From a virus, in IMG/VR virus record IMGVR_UViG_3300037475_000051, positions 1 through 36,262 of that record: a stretch of 36,262 bases of DNA; one strand, given 5' to 3'. Each line of letters starts with the position of its first letter. Within the stretch, counting starts at the first letter, position 1. Shown piece by piece: positions 5,588 to 14,343 of this stretch. The notes beneath the pieces are model-generated. The model had not been told where the DNA came from and made no database searches. It saw nothing but the letters and a program-made list of their open reading frames with translations. A program made the position numbers and the translations under genes.

Positions 5588-5778
5588 CTATTTTATTTTC
5601 TTTAGCATTTGTTATCTTAAGATTATGTAAGTTGATTAGTTGGGATTGGTTATGGGTGTTTTGTCCTATTTGGTCGTTGGGATTAATATTTGTAGCAATT
5701 GTTTTATATACATCTTTTAGCTGTGCTCCAGCTGATGTTATTGACCAACTTAATTTTGTTAGTGTTGATGTTAATTAA
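5575..5778 (+). CDS. Small two-helix membrane protein, Tmemb_185A-like
   Basis: A 67-residue protein with two hydrophobic segments separated by KLISWDWLWVFCPIWSLG. The SWxWxWVxxPxW signature is that of small phage membrane proteins labelled transmembrane Fragile-X-F (Tmemb_185A-like). Their function is unknown. The start overlaps the previous gene by 13 nt behind GAGAAAAAG. Confidence 0.65.
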   Translation: MEIIAILFSLAFVILRLCKLISWDWLWVFCPIWSLGLIFVAIVLYTSFSCAPADVIDQLNFVSVDVN

Positions 5779-5786
5779 GGCTATCT

Positions 5787-5999
5787 ATGGAAAATGAAAT
5801 TAAAGAGCTCAAAGAAAGAATGGATAAAATGGAGTTAATCATTCGTGAATCTGTAGATATGGCAAAAAGCTATCTGATACAAGTTACGCAGCGCAGTGAT
5901 TTAACGCATATCTTGTGGAGATTGGATAAATTTATTGGCATTTTCGAAGAACCTGAGTTAATGCATAGAATGGATTTGTTTCGTAAGAGTATAAAATGA
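5787..5999 (+). CDS. Hypothetical coiled-coil protein
   Basis: A 70-residue protein opening with a charged coiled coil (MENEIKELKERMDKMELIIRE), then a helical region around LTHILWRLDKFIGIF. No membrane segment and no known domain. AAGG lies 9 nt upstream. It continues the chain of tiny overlapping early genes. Confidence 0.6.
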   Translation: MENEIKELKERMDKMELIIRESVDMAKSYLIQVTQRSDLTHILWRLDKFIGIFEEPELMHRMDLFRKSIK

Positions 6000-6511
6000 T
6001 TCAAATGGACAATGAATTAAAGAAGTGTAATAAGTGCGGTATTAATAAAAATCTCAGCGATTACAGTAAGCATCGCGGAGTTTGTAAGCGTTGCACTGGC
6101 CTTTTATATAAAGAATATTATCAAAGAACAAAAGAGGCTCGTAAAAATTATGAAAAAGAATATGTTAAAAGAAATTTTAAAGAAATTTCTGCAAAAAGAA
6201 AAATATTTCACTCTATTCATAAAGAAAGATTAAACGCAAAAACACGCGCTTATCATATTAAAAATAAACATATACAACGTGAAAAAGGGCGCATTTATAG
6301 ATTGAAAAATCTAGATAAGATTAGATCGTATAAAAAAAGATACGTTGCAAATATTGAAGATACATATATTAAAGACAGATTTCTAAGAATGAATGCAAAA
6401 TGTTCTGACCAAAATGTGATAGAAGCATATAGAAATTTACTTAAACTTAAACGACTATTATGGGAGATAAAAAATGGAAAAGTTAAACAATATCGCGCAG
6501 CTAATGGATAA
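5996..6511 (+). CDS. Zinc-knuckle protein related to phage HNH-type proteins but lacking HNH
   Basis: A 171-residue, very Lys/Arg/Tyr-rich protein. The N-terminus has KKCNKCGINKNLSDYSKHRG followed by CKRC, the CxxC...CxxC zinc module that precedes HNH domains in many phage nucleases. The middle is a basic helical region with repeated xYxxKNK motifs. The C-terminus (TYIKDRF... VIEAYRNLLKLKRLLWEIKN) resembles the end of those same proteins. The HNH core itself is not present, so this may be a DNA-binding derivative or a decayed homing-type gene. Start ATG overlaps the previous stop. Confidence 0.6.
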   Translation: MIQMDNELKKCNKCGINKNLSDYSKHRGVCKRCTGLLYKEYYQRTKEARKNYEKEYVKRNFKEISAKRKIFHSIHKERLNAKTRAYHIKNKHIQREKGRIYRLKNLDKIRSYKKRYVANIEDTYIKDRFLRMNAKCSDQNVIEAYRNLLKLKRLLWEIKNGKVKQYRAANG

Positions 6512-6674
6512 GTTGGCTGAAGATTATGAAGCTGTAAGAAGTGGAAATGTTAGTCCAAATGTTGGGGCTGCTGCCGCTAATGTAGCTGGTAAGTTAATTA
6601 AAGCTGCCGCAACTAAACATGAGTACAATAAGTTTCATGGCAATTCATCTAAGATAAAGTTTTTGGAGGATTGA
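6474..6674 (+). CDS. Hypothetical helical Ala-rich protein
   Basis: A 66-residue protein (MEKLNNIAQLMDKLAEDYEAV...) with a C-terminal Ala-rich helix containing KLIKAAATKHEYNKF. The ribosome site GGGAG is about 9 nt before the ATG, inside the preceding gene (38-nt overlap). Short phage proteins with this LAEDYEAVRSG and AANVAGKLI pattern are common and uncharacterised. Confidence 0.65.
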   Translation: MEKLNNIAQLMDKLAEDYEAVRSGNVSPNVGAAAANVAGKLIKAAATKHEYNKFHGNSSKIKFLED

Positions 6675-7087
6675 TGAAATTTAATCATGATGATGTTATG
6701 TGCGTAAAAAAATCTGCAAATGGCGACCCAAATATTTTATTTTTTAAATCAGTAGATGACGTAGAGTTTATTATTCACATAAATAAAATGAATGACGTTG
6801 TTTATAAAGGCTGCGTCTATCCTGCGATTACTATGGAATTTGATGACGTTGAAAGATGGCATTATTGTTCGAAAAAAGCAGCAGATCCATTCGAGCCAAC
6901 TAATGACATAGATGATGCGATACATTGGTTTGGATTTAATTTTTCTCATCCAGGAGTTTGGGACGGTAGAATATATTTTAGTGATGAAGAATTTTTTATG
7001 CATGAGTTGCCCATAATTCAAGAGGTGTGGAATTTTATAGAGAATACTTTACGAAAACGAATTGAAGATAATACGAATATTGATTAA
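6674..7087 (+). CDS. Hypothetical protein
   Basis: I use ATG 6674, overlapping the previous stop with GGAGGA 4 nt earlier; a TTG at 6671 is less likely. The 137-residue acidic protein is rich in Asp, Phe and Trp (DVERWHYCSKKAADPFEP, DDAIHWFGFNFSHPGVWDG). No membrane segment and no recognised motif. The aromatic-rich, mixed pattern suggests a compact alpha/beta fold. Function unknown. Confidence 0.6.
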   Translation: MKFNHDDVMCVKKSANGDPNILFFKSVDDVEFIIHINKMNDVVYKGCVYPAITMEFDDVERWHYCSKKAADPFEPTNDIDDAIHWFGFNFSHPGVWDGRIYFSDEEFFMHELPIIQEVWNFIENTLRKRIEDNTNID

Positions 7088-7103
7088 ATTTTTTGGAGGA
7101 TTA

Positions 7104-7694
7104 ATGGCTAAGTTAACATTTAAATATGACGATGATTCTGTTCGAAGTATTGGGGAGGCTCAGAGTTCTACTTATCGTCTTCATCTAGAAATGGAGTCAT
7201 TATATGATGACATGGGAACACGTAAATTTGAAAAAATAGATGATATTATTGACCAAGTTAAAGAGTTTTCGGAAGATTTGGATTTTATAAAAGGATTGAT
7301 AGGGGGCGCCCTTAAAAGTCTTGAAGAAAGAAAAAATGAAGAATATATGGCGGAGAAAAAAGAAAATTTATCAATGGAGTCAGTATATGATGACATGGGA
7401 AATCGCCTTCATATCCGCGATTGGCAGTTTAAAGAGTTTGAAGATTTGGATTTTATAAAAAAGATGATAAGCGATGCCCTTAAAAGTCTTGAGGAAAGAC
7501 AAGAGGAGCTTGAAAGTCTTGAAGAAAGAAAAAATTCAGAGCCTATTGTGGAACAAAAAGAAGATTTATCCATTGCAGAAATATTTTATAATCTACTTGT
7601 GGCGAATGGCAACCTCGTCGAAGTTAAAGATAATGTTGTTATAAAAGATTATATTGCAGGATTCATTAAGGGAATTAGGGGTATAAATGAGTGA
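7104..7694 (+). CDS. Hypothetical protein with an internal duplication
   Basis: I place the start at ATG 7104, 4 nt after a strong GGAGGA, because the earlier in-frame ATG (7062) lies inside the preceding gene. The 196-residue acidic, helical protein contains two copies of a module of about 45-60 residues: MESLYDDMGTR ... DLDFIKGLI...ALKSLEERKN, and MESVYDDMGNR ... DLDFIKKMI...ALKSLEERQ, starting at 7191 and 7374, 183 bp apart. A third partial ESLEERKN follows. It looks like a recent in-frame tandem duplication. Function unknown. Confidence 0.65.
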   Translation: MAKLTFKYDDDSVRSIGEAQSSTYRLHLEMESLYDDMGTRKFEKIDDIIDQVKEFSEDLDFIKGLIGGALKSLEERKNEEYMAEKKENLSMESVYDDMGNRLHIRDWQFKEFEDLDFIKKMISDALKSLEERQEELESLEERKNSEPIVEQKEDLSIAEIFYNLLVANGNLVEVKDNVVIKDYIAGFIKGIRGINE

Positions 7695-7845
7695 GCTTAA
7701 CTTTGATGAAATAGATAAAACTATTAAAGACATTATATTTGGTGGCAAATTAAAGGATAGCTTTCCTAAAGTTCCACTTACATTTAAGAAAGTTGTTTAT
7801 AATGAGTTAATTAGAGAGCTGAATAAGAGAGTTAATAATGAATAA
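7687..7845 (+). CDS. Small hypothetical protein
   Basis: Translated directly from the bases: 52 residues, MSELNFDEIDKTIKDIIFGG ... PKVPLTFKKVVYNELIREL. It overlaps the upstream gene by 8 nt (ATGAGTGA) and the next start lies inside its end. There is an AGGGG sequence just upstream. Codon use is like that of its neighbours. No family recognised. Confidence 0.55.
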   Translation: MSELNFDEIDKTIKDIIFGGKLKDSFPKVPLTFKKVVYNELIRELNKRVNNE

Positions 7846-8014
7846 AGATGAGTTCAAGAAAATATATCCTAATGTTGATGATTCAGAATTTGTTACTCCA
7901 GAAGAATTTCATAAGCAAGCTTATTATACGCATCCTGCAGATAATTATTATAAAGATATCATTGAAGATGATTTTGCTGTGCACATTTATGAAGTTTTTA
8001 AAAATTTAGAGTGA
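7838..8014 (+). CDS. Small acidic hypothetical protein
   Basis: Translated directly: 58 residues, MNKDEFKKIYPNVDDSEFVT... YYKDIIEDDFAVHIYEVF. The start overlaps the previous gene by 8 nt and an AGAGAG site is upstream. It is strongly acidic and Tyr-rich. It is the last early gene before the terminase genes, 6 nt upstream of the small subunit. Function unknown. Confidence 0.55.
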   Translation: MNKDEFKKIYPNVDDSEFVTPEEFHKQAYYTHPADNYYKDIIEDDFAVHIYEVFKNLE

Positions 8015-8020
8015 TGTTTA

Positions 8021-8461
8021 ATGAGTGGTAAATTAACTCCTCGTCAAAAGAAATTTGTTAAGGAATATGTAAAAACTGGCAATGCAGCGGAAGCAACAAG
8101 AAATGCAGGATATGAGGCAAAAGAGCCTAAAAACACGGGCTTTGTAGTTCGGACGAATTCACACGTAAGTGCAGCAATTGAACAATATGCTTCAAAAGCA
8201 GCTGCAGAAGCCGATTTAAGAGTTGTAGATGTGCTCAAAGAATTAAAGGCGTGGATGTGTCACGACCAACGATTTGATGACCCTAGAATAGGCGTATTAT
8301 CGCTTAAAGCTACTGAATTAATTGGTAAGCATTTAAGAATGTGGAGTGAAAGATTGGAAGTTTCAGTTAATTCACATGAGAAAGCATTATTAGAAATGAA
8401 AGATTTATATAATAAGATACAACTGGAAGAATTAAATAAAGATTCAGAAGAAACCACATGA
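8021..8461 (+). CDS. terS: Terminase small subunit
   Basis: A 146-residue protein with the Terminase_2 N-terminal signature LTPRQKKFVKEYVKTGNAAEATRNAGY, an HTH that recognises the packaging site. A helical central region (oligomerisation) and an acidic C-terminal tail that would contact the large subunit follow. It should form a ring that binds pac DNA and stimulates the large subunit. It overlaps the large-subunit gene by 4 nt (ATGA). Upstream ribosome site is weak. Confidence 0.9.
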   Translation: MSGKLTPRQKKFVKEYVKTGNAAEATRNAGYEAKEPKNTGFVVRTNSHVSAAIEQYASKAAAEADLRVVDVLKELKAWMCHDQRFDDPRIGVLSLKATELIGKHLRMWSERLEVSVNSHEKALLEMKDLYNKIQLEELNKDSEETT

Positions 8462-9975
8462 CTGAAGAAGAATTAGTTGTAAGACTTAAATTTCAAAATG
8501 ATTTCGAGACATATGCTAAACACTGTTTAAAAATACGAACTAAAGATGGAGGTATGCGCTCATTCAGCTTAAATAAAGCTCAATTATATGTTAATAGCAA
8601 GCTTGAAGAACAAATAAAGAGAACAGGAAAAGTAAGGGCAATTATATTAAAGGGTCGCCAGCAAGGTATGTCTACACTTGTTGAAGGACGTTTCTATTGG
8701 AAAGTAACGCATCGGAACGGCGTTAGAGCTTTTATTCTAACTCATGATAAAGAGGCTACAAATAACTTATTTGATATGGTGCAGCGCTATCATGCCAATT
8801 GCCCTGATATTGTTAGGCCGAGCGCTGGTATTAGCAACGCAAAGGAGTTGTTATTTGACCGCCTTGACTCTGGATATAAGGTTGGTACCGCTGGCAATAA
8901 AGGCGTTGGACGCTCATCCACCATTCAATACTTCCATGGAAGTGAGGCTGCATTCTGGCCTAATGCTCACGAGCATGCGAAAGGTATTATGCAAGCAGTT
9001 CCTGGGATTGGTGAAAGCGAAGTAATCATTGAGTCTACTGCATTTGGTGTTGGAAATTATTTTCATAGTCAATGGGAAATGGCGCTGGCTAATGAATCAG
9101 AATTTATTCCCATCTTTGTGCCCTGGTTTTGGCAGCCTGAATATAGCATTCCAGTTGGGGAAGATTTTTCTTTAGATGATTATGAAACAGAAATACGCGA
9201 CCTATATAAGCTAACTAATGAACAGATGTCTTGGCGTAAGAATAAAATACAGCAGCTATCTATCAATGGGTTAAATGCAGATAAGGCATTCAAGCAAGAA
9301 TATCCATGCAATCCTAATGAAGCATTCCAGATGTCTGGCATTGAGTCGCTGATCCCTACTGAGTATGTAGTTAAAGGAATGCAATCAACTGTCGAGGGTA
9401 TTGGTCCTAAAATTATGGGAGTAGATCCAGCTTGGACAGGCACAGACCGAACCTCAATCGTATTCAGACAAGGTCGCAAAGTATACAATCTAGAAAGCAT
9501 CGCACATAACCCAGATGTCATGGTACTTACCGGGAAACTCTACACGCTTATTAAAAAAGAAAATCCAAATGCTGTATTTATAGATGTTACAGGTGGATTA
9601 GGAGCGGGAATAGTCGATAGACTCAAAGAAATGGGCTGCAACCAAGTAAAAGGTGTAAATAGCTCACAATCACCATTAAACGGCGATATCTATGCAAATA
9701 AACGGGCTGAAATGTGGTGCGAAATGAAGAAGTGGTTAATAGAAGAAGTAGTAGAGCTGCCAAAGAAAGAATCACTCCATAAGGATTTATGCAGCATAAC
9801 CGCAGATCCAAACTCAAGTGGTAAAGTTATCCTTGAAAGCAAAAAAAGTCTCCAAAAACGTGGAATCAGAAGCCCTGACGAAGGAGATGCTTTGGCATTG
9901 ACTTTCTCATTCCCCTGTGCAAATAATAGTACTAATTTGGTAAAGAATTTATTAAATCCTACTATTAGATTGTAA
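8458..9975 (+). CDS. terL: Terminase large subunit (ATPase and nuclease)
   Basis: A 505-residue packaging motor. The P-loop is a variant, KGRQQGMST (about 65-73), where the classical Lys is replaced and the Arg of GRQQ probably serves, as in related terminases. HGSEAAFW and VIIESTAFG fit the Walker B and coupling regions. The nuclease domain shows its acidic residues in MGVDPAWTG (~D323), VFIDVTGG (~D376) and DEGDALALTF (~D477). It translocates DNA through the portal using ATP and cuts the concatemer, with the small subunit encoded just upstream. Length is normal for the family. Confidence 0.95.
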   Translation: MTEEELVVRLKFQNDFETYAKHCLKIRTKDGGMRSFSLNKAQLYVNSKLEEQIKRTGKVRAIILKGRQQGMSTLVEGRFYWKVTHRNGVRAFILTHDKEATNNLFDMVQRYHANCPDIVRPSAGISNAKELLFDRLDSGYKVGTAGNKGVGRSSTIQYFHGSEAAFWPNAHEHAKGIMQAVPGIGESEVIIESTAFGVGNYFHSQWEMALANESEFIPIFVPWFWQPEYSIPVGEDFSLDDYETEIRDLYKLTNEQMSWRKNKIQQLSINGLNADKAFKQEYPCNPNEAFQMSGIESLIPTEYVVKGMQSTVEGIGPKIMGVDPAWTGTDRTSIVFRQGRKVYNLESIAHNPDVMVLTGKLYTLIKKENPNAVFIDVTGGLGAGIVDRLKEMGCNQVKGVNSSQSPLNGDIYANKRAEMWCEMKKWLIEEVVELPKKESLHKDLCSITADPNSSGKVILESKKSLQKRGIRSPDEGDALALTFSFPCANNSTNLVKNLLNPTIRL

Positions 9976-9981
9976 AAAAAT

Positions 9982-12102
9982 ATGGCTAGAAAATCAGCGG
10001 ACGATCGGGATTCCGAAATCTTTGATGAAGTATCCAAGAATATAAATGCTTGGTACGAAGCCTACAGTATCAATCTAGAAAACTTTCGCCTAGACCAAAA
10101 CTTCTTATTCGTTAGCCAATGGGACTCACGAGATTATTCTGAGTTCAATCGCTTACAAAAACCAATGATGACCTTCAATAAAATCTATGACTTCTTTAAA
10201 AAGGTCGTAGGTGAGCAACGTCAAAATACTCCAGACCTTCAAGTTAGATGCATGGATGGAGATACATCACAAGATGCAATCGAACTAAGAGCCGATATTA
10301 TTCGCTCTATATCATATAACTCAAAATCTAATATCGTCTATCAAACAGCATTTGAAAACGCATTAGCTGGTGGATTTGGCGCCATGCGCATCATCACTGA
10401 TTACGAACATCCTAAATCATTTAATCAATGCATTCGGTTTGAGCGAGTAGATAATCCAGATAGAGTGTTCTTTGACGCAGACGCTAAAGACCCAACCAAA
10501 GCCGATGGTGACTTCTGTGGTTACTACGATGTAATGAGCAAGAAAGACTTCGAAAGCAAATATCCAGACACTCCTATTCCTGAAGGCTATCCAGCATTTG
10601 GGAATATAAAAGAATTCAACTGGATGACAAGCGACTCAGTATCCATAGTTGAGTATTACCGAAAAGAATATTTTACATTCACGCTTCATCAATTAAGCGA
10701 TGGAACAACCGTTACTGATAAAGAACTAAAAAAGAAAAAAGACGAATACGAATCTATGATGATGCAAGAAGATGTATCAAGCATACAGTCTCCAATCGTC
10801 ATGCCTGAAGTTGTTAGTAGCAGAAAGTCTAAAGACTATAAAATTATGTGCTACAAGGTCATAAAAGACAGAATACTTGATAAGAGCGAATGGCCATGCG
10901 ACCAGTTTCCAATCATATTTTGTCCAGGTGACATTCATGTTGTTGATGGCCAAGAACGAACGTTGTCATTTGTGCGATTCGTTAAAGATGCTCAGCGATT
11001 CTTAAACTATTGTGGTAGTGAAATAGCTCAGGCTATTAAGAACAATAGGCGTGAACAGTTTCTTGTTACGCCTGACAATATTAGTGGCGAGGGTTTGGCT
11101 GATATGTGGCGAAACCCGTCTATACAGCAAGGCGCATTAATAGCTAAACCCGACTCAGTTACAGGAAACATGCCTGTACAACTTCAGCCACCTCAGATAT
11201 CTCCGTCATTGTTAACTCAGTTCCAAAGAGCTGAAATGGATATACAAAGCATCCTTGGTTATTACGAAGCTAATCGTGGAGCTTCTGGACAGGAATTATC
11301 AGGAGTTGCTTTGCAAGAACGTCAGCGAACTGGTAATATGTCCGTTGCGGTATTCTTTGATAACTTAGATAGAATGATAGAGCAGGCTGGAAGGGTAGTT
11401 CTTTGTTTATTACCGACTATTTATGATACTGAGCGTCGTGTTTCAGCTCAAGGTGCTGATGGAAAGAATAAAGATATTACTATTAATCGTCCTATTGCAG
11501 GTGGATTAGTAGAGAATGATGTAACGAAAGGTCGCTATGACGTATGTATAGAGTCAGGACCAAGCTTTGCGGTTCAAAGAGAAAACGCATTGCAATTATT
11601 AGTACAATTAGTTAGCGTAAATCCACAAGTATTCCCATTGGTTGCAGACTTAATTGCACAGAACATTGATATTGAGAATATGCCTCAGCTTGTAGAGCGG
11701 TTAAGGACTTTAGTGCCACCGAATATTTTGGCACAGGAGCAGGGTTTGCCTCCTCCGCCACCTCAACCGCAGCAGCCAGACCCACAGATGGTTTTGGCTC
11801 AGCAGAATATGCAGATTAAGCAAGCAGAATTACAATTGAAGCAGCAGCAACAACAATTAGATGCTGCAAGTTCATTGAGACAGCAGCAGATTGATGCTGC
11901 AAAAACAGAATTAGATATGCAAAAATTGCAAATGGATCAGAATATGGCTGGGGTTAAAGCAGGAGCTGAGATGGATAAGGCTCGCTTAAATTACCAAGCT
12001 AATATGGCTGCTTCATTATCGAAAATTATGGGAGCCCACAACACGTTGGTCAAACATAACAACGATGCAATTCAAAGCCTAGATAATACCTACCGTCAAT
12101 AG
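9982..12102 (+). CDS. P22-like portal protein
   Basis: A 706-residue protein, close to P22 gp1 (725 residues), in the right position after the large terminase. The N-terminal portion (NFRLDQNFLFVSQWD, KPMMTFNKIYDFFKKVVGEQRQ) is typical of the P22_portal family. The C-terminus is Pro/Gln-rich (PPPPPQPQQPDP, then a Gln-rich coiled coil, about 585-670), comparable to the helical barrel of P22 portal. It should form the dodecameric ring at one vertex through which DNA passes. No clear ribosome site is visible. Confidence 0.92.
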   Translation: MARKSADDRDSEIFDEVSKNINAWYEAYSINLENFRLDQNFLFVSQWDSRDYSEFNRLQKPMMTFNKIYDFFKKVVGEQRQNTPDLQVRCMDGDTSQDAIELRADIIRSISYNSKSNIVYQTAFENALAGGFGAMRIITDYEHPKSFNQCIRFERVDNPDRVFFDADAKDPTKADGDFCGYYDVMSKKDFESKYPDTPIPEGYPAFGNIKEFNWMTSDSVSIVEYYRKEYFTFTLHQLSDGTTVTDKELKKKKDEYESMMMQEDVSSIQSPIVMPEVVSSRKSKDYKIMCYKVIKDRILDKSEWPCDQFPIIFCPGDIHVVDGQERTLSFVRFVKDAQRFLNYCGSEIAQAIKNNRREQFLVTPDNISGEGLADMWRNPSIQQGALIAKPDSVTGNMPVQLQPPQISPSLLTQFQRAEMDIQSILGYYEANRGASGQELSGVALQERQRTGNMSVAVFFDNLDRMIEQAGRVVLCLLPTIYDTERRVSAQGADGKNKDITINRPIAGGLVENDVTKGRYDVCIESGPSFAVQRENALQLLVQLVSVNPQVFPLVADLIAQNIDIENMPQLVERLRTLVPPNILAQEQGLPPPPPQPQQPDPQMVLAQQNMQIKQAELQLKQQQQQLDAASSLRQQQIDAAKTELDMQKLQMDQNMAGVKAGAEMDKARLNYQANMAASLSKIMGAHNTLVKHNNDAIQSLDNTYRQ

Positions 12103-12182
12103 ACGAGCGGCGTAACGAGCCTAAAAAGACAGTCCGATATAACGAGTGGTTGTATATACCTTTAAATATATTTGGAGTTTAT

Positions 12183-13088
12183 ATGTCTGAATTAGAAGCG
12201 GGTTCGTTGGCCGTGCCGTCTGAGTCTGTGCACATTCAAAGCACAGAAACACTCACATACCCAACAGAAACCAATATACCCAGTTCTGAGTCTGTCGAGT
12301 CTCATATTGAGCACGAGGCACACGAAGAATCGGATGAAAGTAAAGTTACTAACAACGGCGAGAATGCCAAGAGACGGATTGATAACCGCAATAGGAAATC
12401 TCAGCGTGAGATTGATGAGTTAAAGGGGCAGGTCCAGTATTTGGCTCAGCTTCATGCTCAGAATCAAGCTCAAGCACAGAATCCTTATGCGCAACCCACT
12501 CCTTATCAACAGCAGTATCAAGCTCAAGTTCAGCAGGCGCAGGCGCCGATAGTTGATCCGTTTACTGGTGAGTATCTAACTCCTGGTACGCCTAGATATG
12601 AGACTGTTTTGTTTCGTCAACAAGAACAGCAACTTGCTGTTATGAAAGAACAAGAACAGAAGCAGCGCGAAGACGCAGCTATGTTGCAAGCTAGGCAAGA
12701 TAAGTTTTTCGATGCATTGGATGCGGCGTCAGACAAATATGCGGATTTTGATGAAGTTGTTAGGAACAAAGATTTGCCATTAACAGAGTCAATGCTAAAC
12801 GTAGCAATGGCTACTAGAAATGGTGCAGATTTACTTTATTTTCTTGGTAAAAACCCGAAAGAAGTTCAGCGAATATCTAAGCTCCACCCATTGTTGCAAC
12901 AAGAAGTTGTGGCGAATCATGCGCTGGAATTGGCAGCACGTAGAAATGTTTCTAATGCTCCACCTCCAACTGCATCAATTGGTGAGACGTCTGGAGGCAA
13001 GTCTATTAATTCGTTTAATAAGCTTGCTCAAAATCCGCGAGACTTAAGAAATTATTATCGCAGTAAAGAAGGACGTCCAAAAAAATAA
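12183..13088 (+). CDS. Capsid scaffolding protein
   Basis: I place the start at ATG 12183, 5 nt after GGAG; an upstream in-frame ATG (12150) has no such site. The 301-residue protein has an acidic Ser/Glu-rich N-terminus, a coiled coil, a Gln/Ala-rich middle, the region KYADFDEVV ... LYFLGKNPKEVQRI and a basic end (RSKEGRPKK). In P22-type scaffolds the basic C-terminal end binds coat protein. It lies between portal and coat as gene 8 does in P22, so it should direct procapsid assembly and then exit. Confidence 0.88.
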   Translation: MSELEAGSLAVPSESVHIQSTETLTYPTETNIPSSESVESHIEHEAHEESDESKVTNNGENAKRRIDNRNRKSQREIDELKGQVQYLAQLHAQNQAQAQNPYAQPTPYQQQYQAQVQQAQAPIVDPFTGEYLTPGTPRYETVLFRQQEQQLAVMKEQEQKQREDAAMLQARQDKFFDALDAASDKYADFDEVVRNKDLPLTESMLNVAMATRNGADLLYFLGKNPKEVQRISKLHPLLQQEVVANHALELAARRNVSNAPPPTASIGETSGGKSINSFNKLAQNPRDLRNYYRSKEGRPKK

Positions 13089-13109
13089 TATATTTTTGGA
13101 GTTTCAAAC

Positions 13110-14342
13110 ATGGCTAATAATATTTCGGTCACAGACCTTGTTAGTAACATTGCTTTAGCAAAATTTATCAACAACAACTCAATGCTTATGACTGCCAATC
13201 GCGGATATGAAGGCGATTTCAAAATGGCTAGTTATAAAATCGGCGACACATTAAATATTCGCCAACAGAATCACTATATCGTTGGTGATGGTCGTATAGG
13301 CGCCGTTCAAGACATTAATGAAGAAACCGAGCCATTAACTATTGACCATCAATATCACACCTTAATTTCTTATAGCTCTAAAGAATTAACTTTAGACATT
13401 GATAACGGATTAGAAAGATTTGCTGAGCGTTATATTGACCCAGCTATCCAAGAAATCGTTCATCAGATGGAAGTTCAAATCGGCTTAGATGCAGTTAACC
13501 AACTAAACTTCTTAACTGGTTCTGCTGGCTCTCCTATAAGTAGCTTTTCTGCCGTTGATTTAACGGGAGCCAAGATGTTGGAACAGGCTATGCCAATGAA
13601 GCCTAATGCATATATGAATTTATCTGTTCGTGATGGTTCTGCATTGAAAGCTTCTTTGCAAAATAACTTCAACGAAACATTGAACCAAGACATTTCTTTC
13701 TATTCAAAACTCGGCAGATTGTCTTATTTCGACATGTTCCAAAACCAAGCTATTGCGCGTCATACAACTGGTACATTTGATGGCTCTCCTGACGTTGATG
13801 GGGCTGTTGCATCTGGAAATACCGTTGTTCTAAAAGGCGCCACTCCTTCGCAGACTGGTGTATTCAAGCAAGGAGACGTTGTTTCTTTTTCTGGTGTTTA
13901 CTCTGTAAACCCAGTTGGTCGGGCGAACACCGGTCAATTAATGCAGTTCCTTGTTACGGCTGATGCTAATTCTACTGGCGGTGGTGCTGTAACTCTTACT
14001 CTTTCTCCTTCAATCATAAGCGACCCAGCTAATTCACGTAGAAACGTAAGTAATGCAATTGCTGATAATGCAACCGTTACTTTAGCTGGCGTTACAAGTC
14101 CTGGTACGCCAGTAACTTACAACGTTAATACAGCTTACTGCTCTAGAGGGTTAGACATCGTTGTTCCACCTTTAGAAAGATTAGATGTTGTAGAAAGCTT
14201 TGTTAAGACCGACCCAGATACAAATGTATCTATTCGCGTAAGTAAACAAGGTGACATTTTGAATGACGTTAACGTACTTCGTTTAGACGTGCTATGCGGC
14301 TTCAAATGGCACAACCAATACGCTGTTAAGTTAATTTCTTAA
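13110..14342 (+). CDS. Major coat protein, P22 gp5-like
   Basis: A 410-residue protein, near P22 coat (430). It begins MANNISVTDLVSNIAL and has the HK97-type layout: an N-terminal arm, a helix (ERFAERYIDPAIQEIVHQME), a central beta-rich stretch and the P22-type insert around SGNTVVLKGATP...VVSFSGVYSVN. The insert segment matches the 'kGdkisfaGv' pattern of the P22 family I-domain region. It has a strong site (TTTGGAG) upstream. This is the major head subunit. Confidence 0.9.
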   Translation: MANNISVTDLVSNIALAKFINNNSMLMTANRGYEGDFKMASYKIGDTLNIRQQNHYIVGDGRIGAVQDINEETEPLTIDHQYHTLISYSSKELTLDIDNGLERFAERYIDPAIQEIVHQMEVQIGLDAVNQLNFLTGSAGSPISSFSAVDLTGAKMLEQAMPMKPNAYMNLSVRDGSALKASLQNNFNETLNQDISFYSKLGRLSYFDMFQNQAIARHTTGTFDGSPDVDGAVASGNTVVLKGATPSQTGVFKQGDVVSFSGVYSVNPVGRANTGQLMQFLVTADANSTGGGAVTLTLSPSIISDPANSRRNVSNAIADNATVTLAGVTSPGTPVTYNVNTAYCSRGLDIVVPPLERLDVVESFVKTDPDTNVSIRVSKQGDILNDVNVLRLDVLCGFKWHNQYAVKLIS

Positions 14343-14343
14343 C

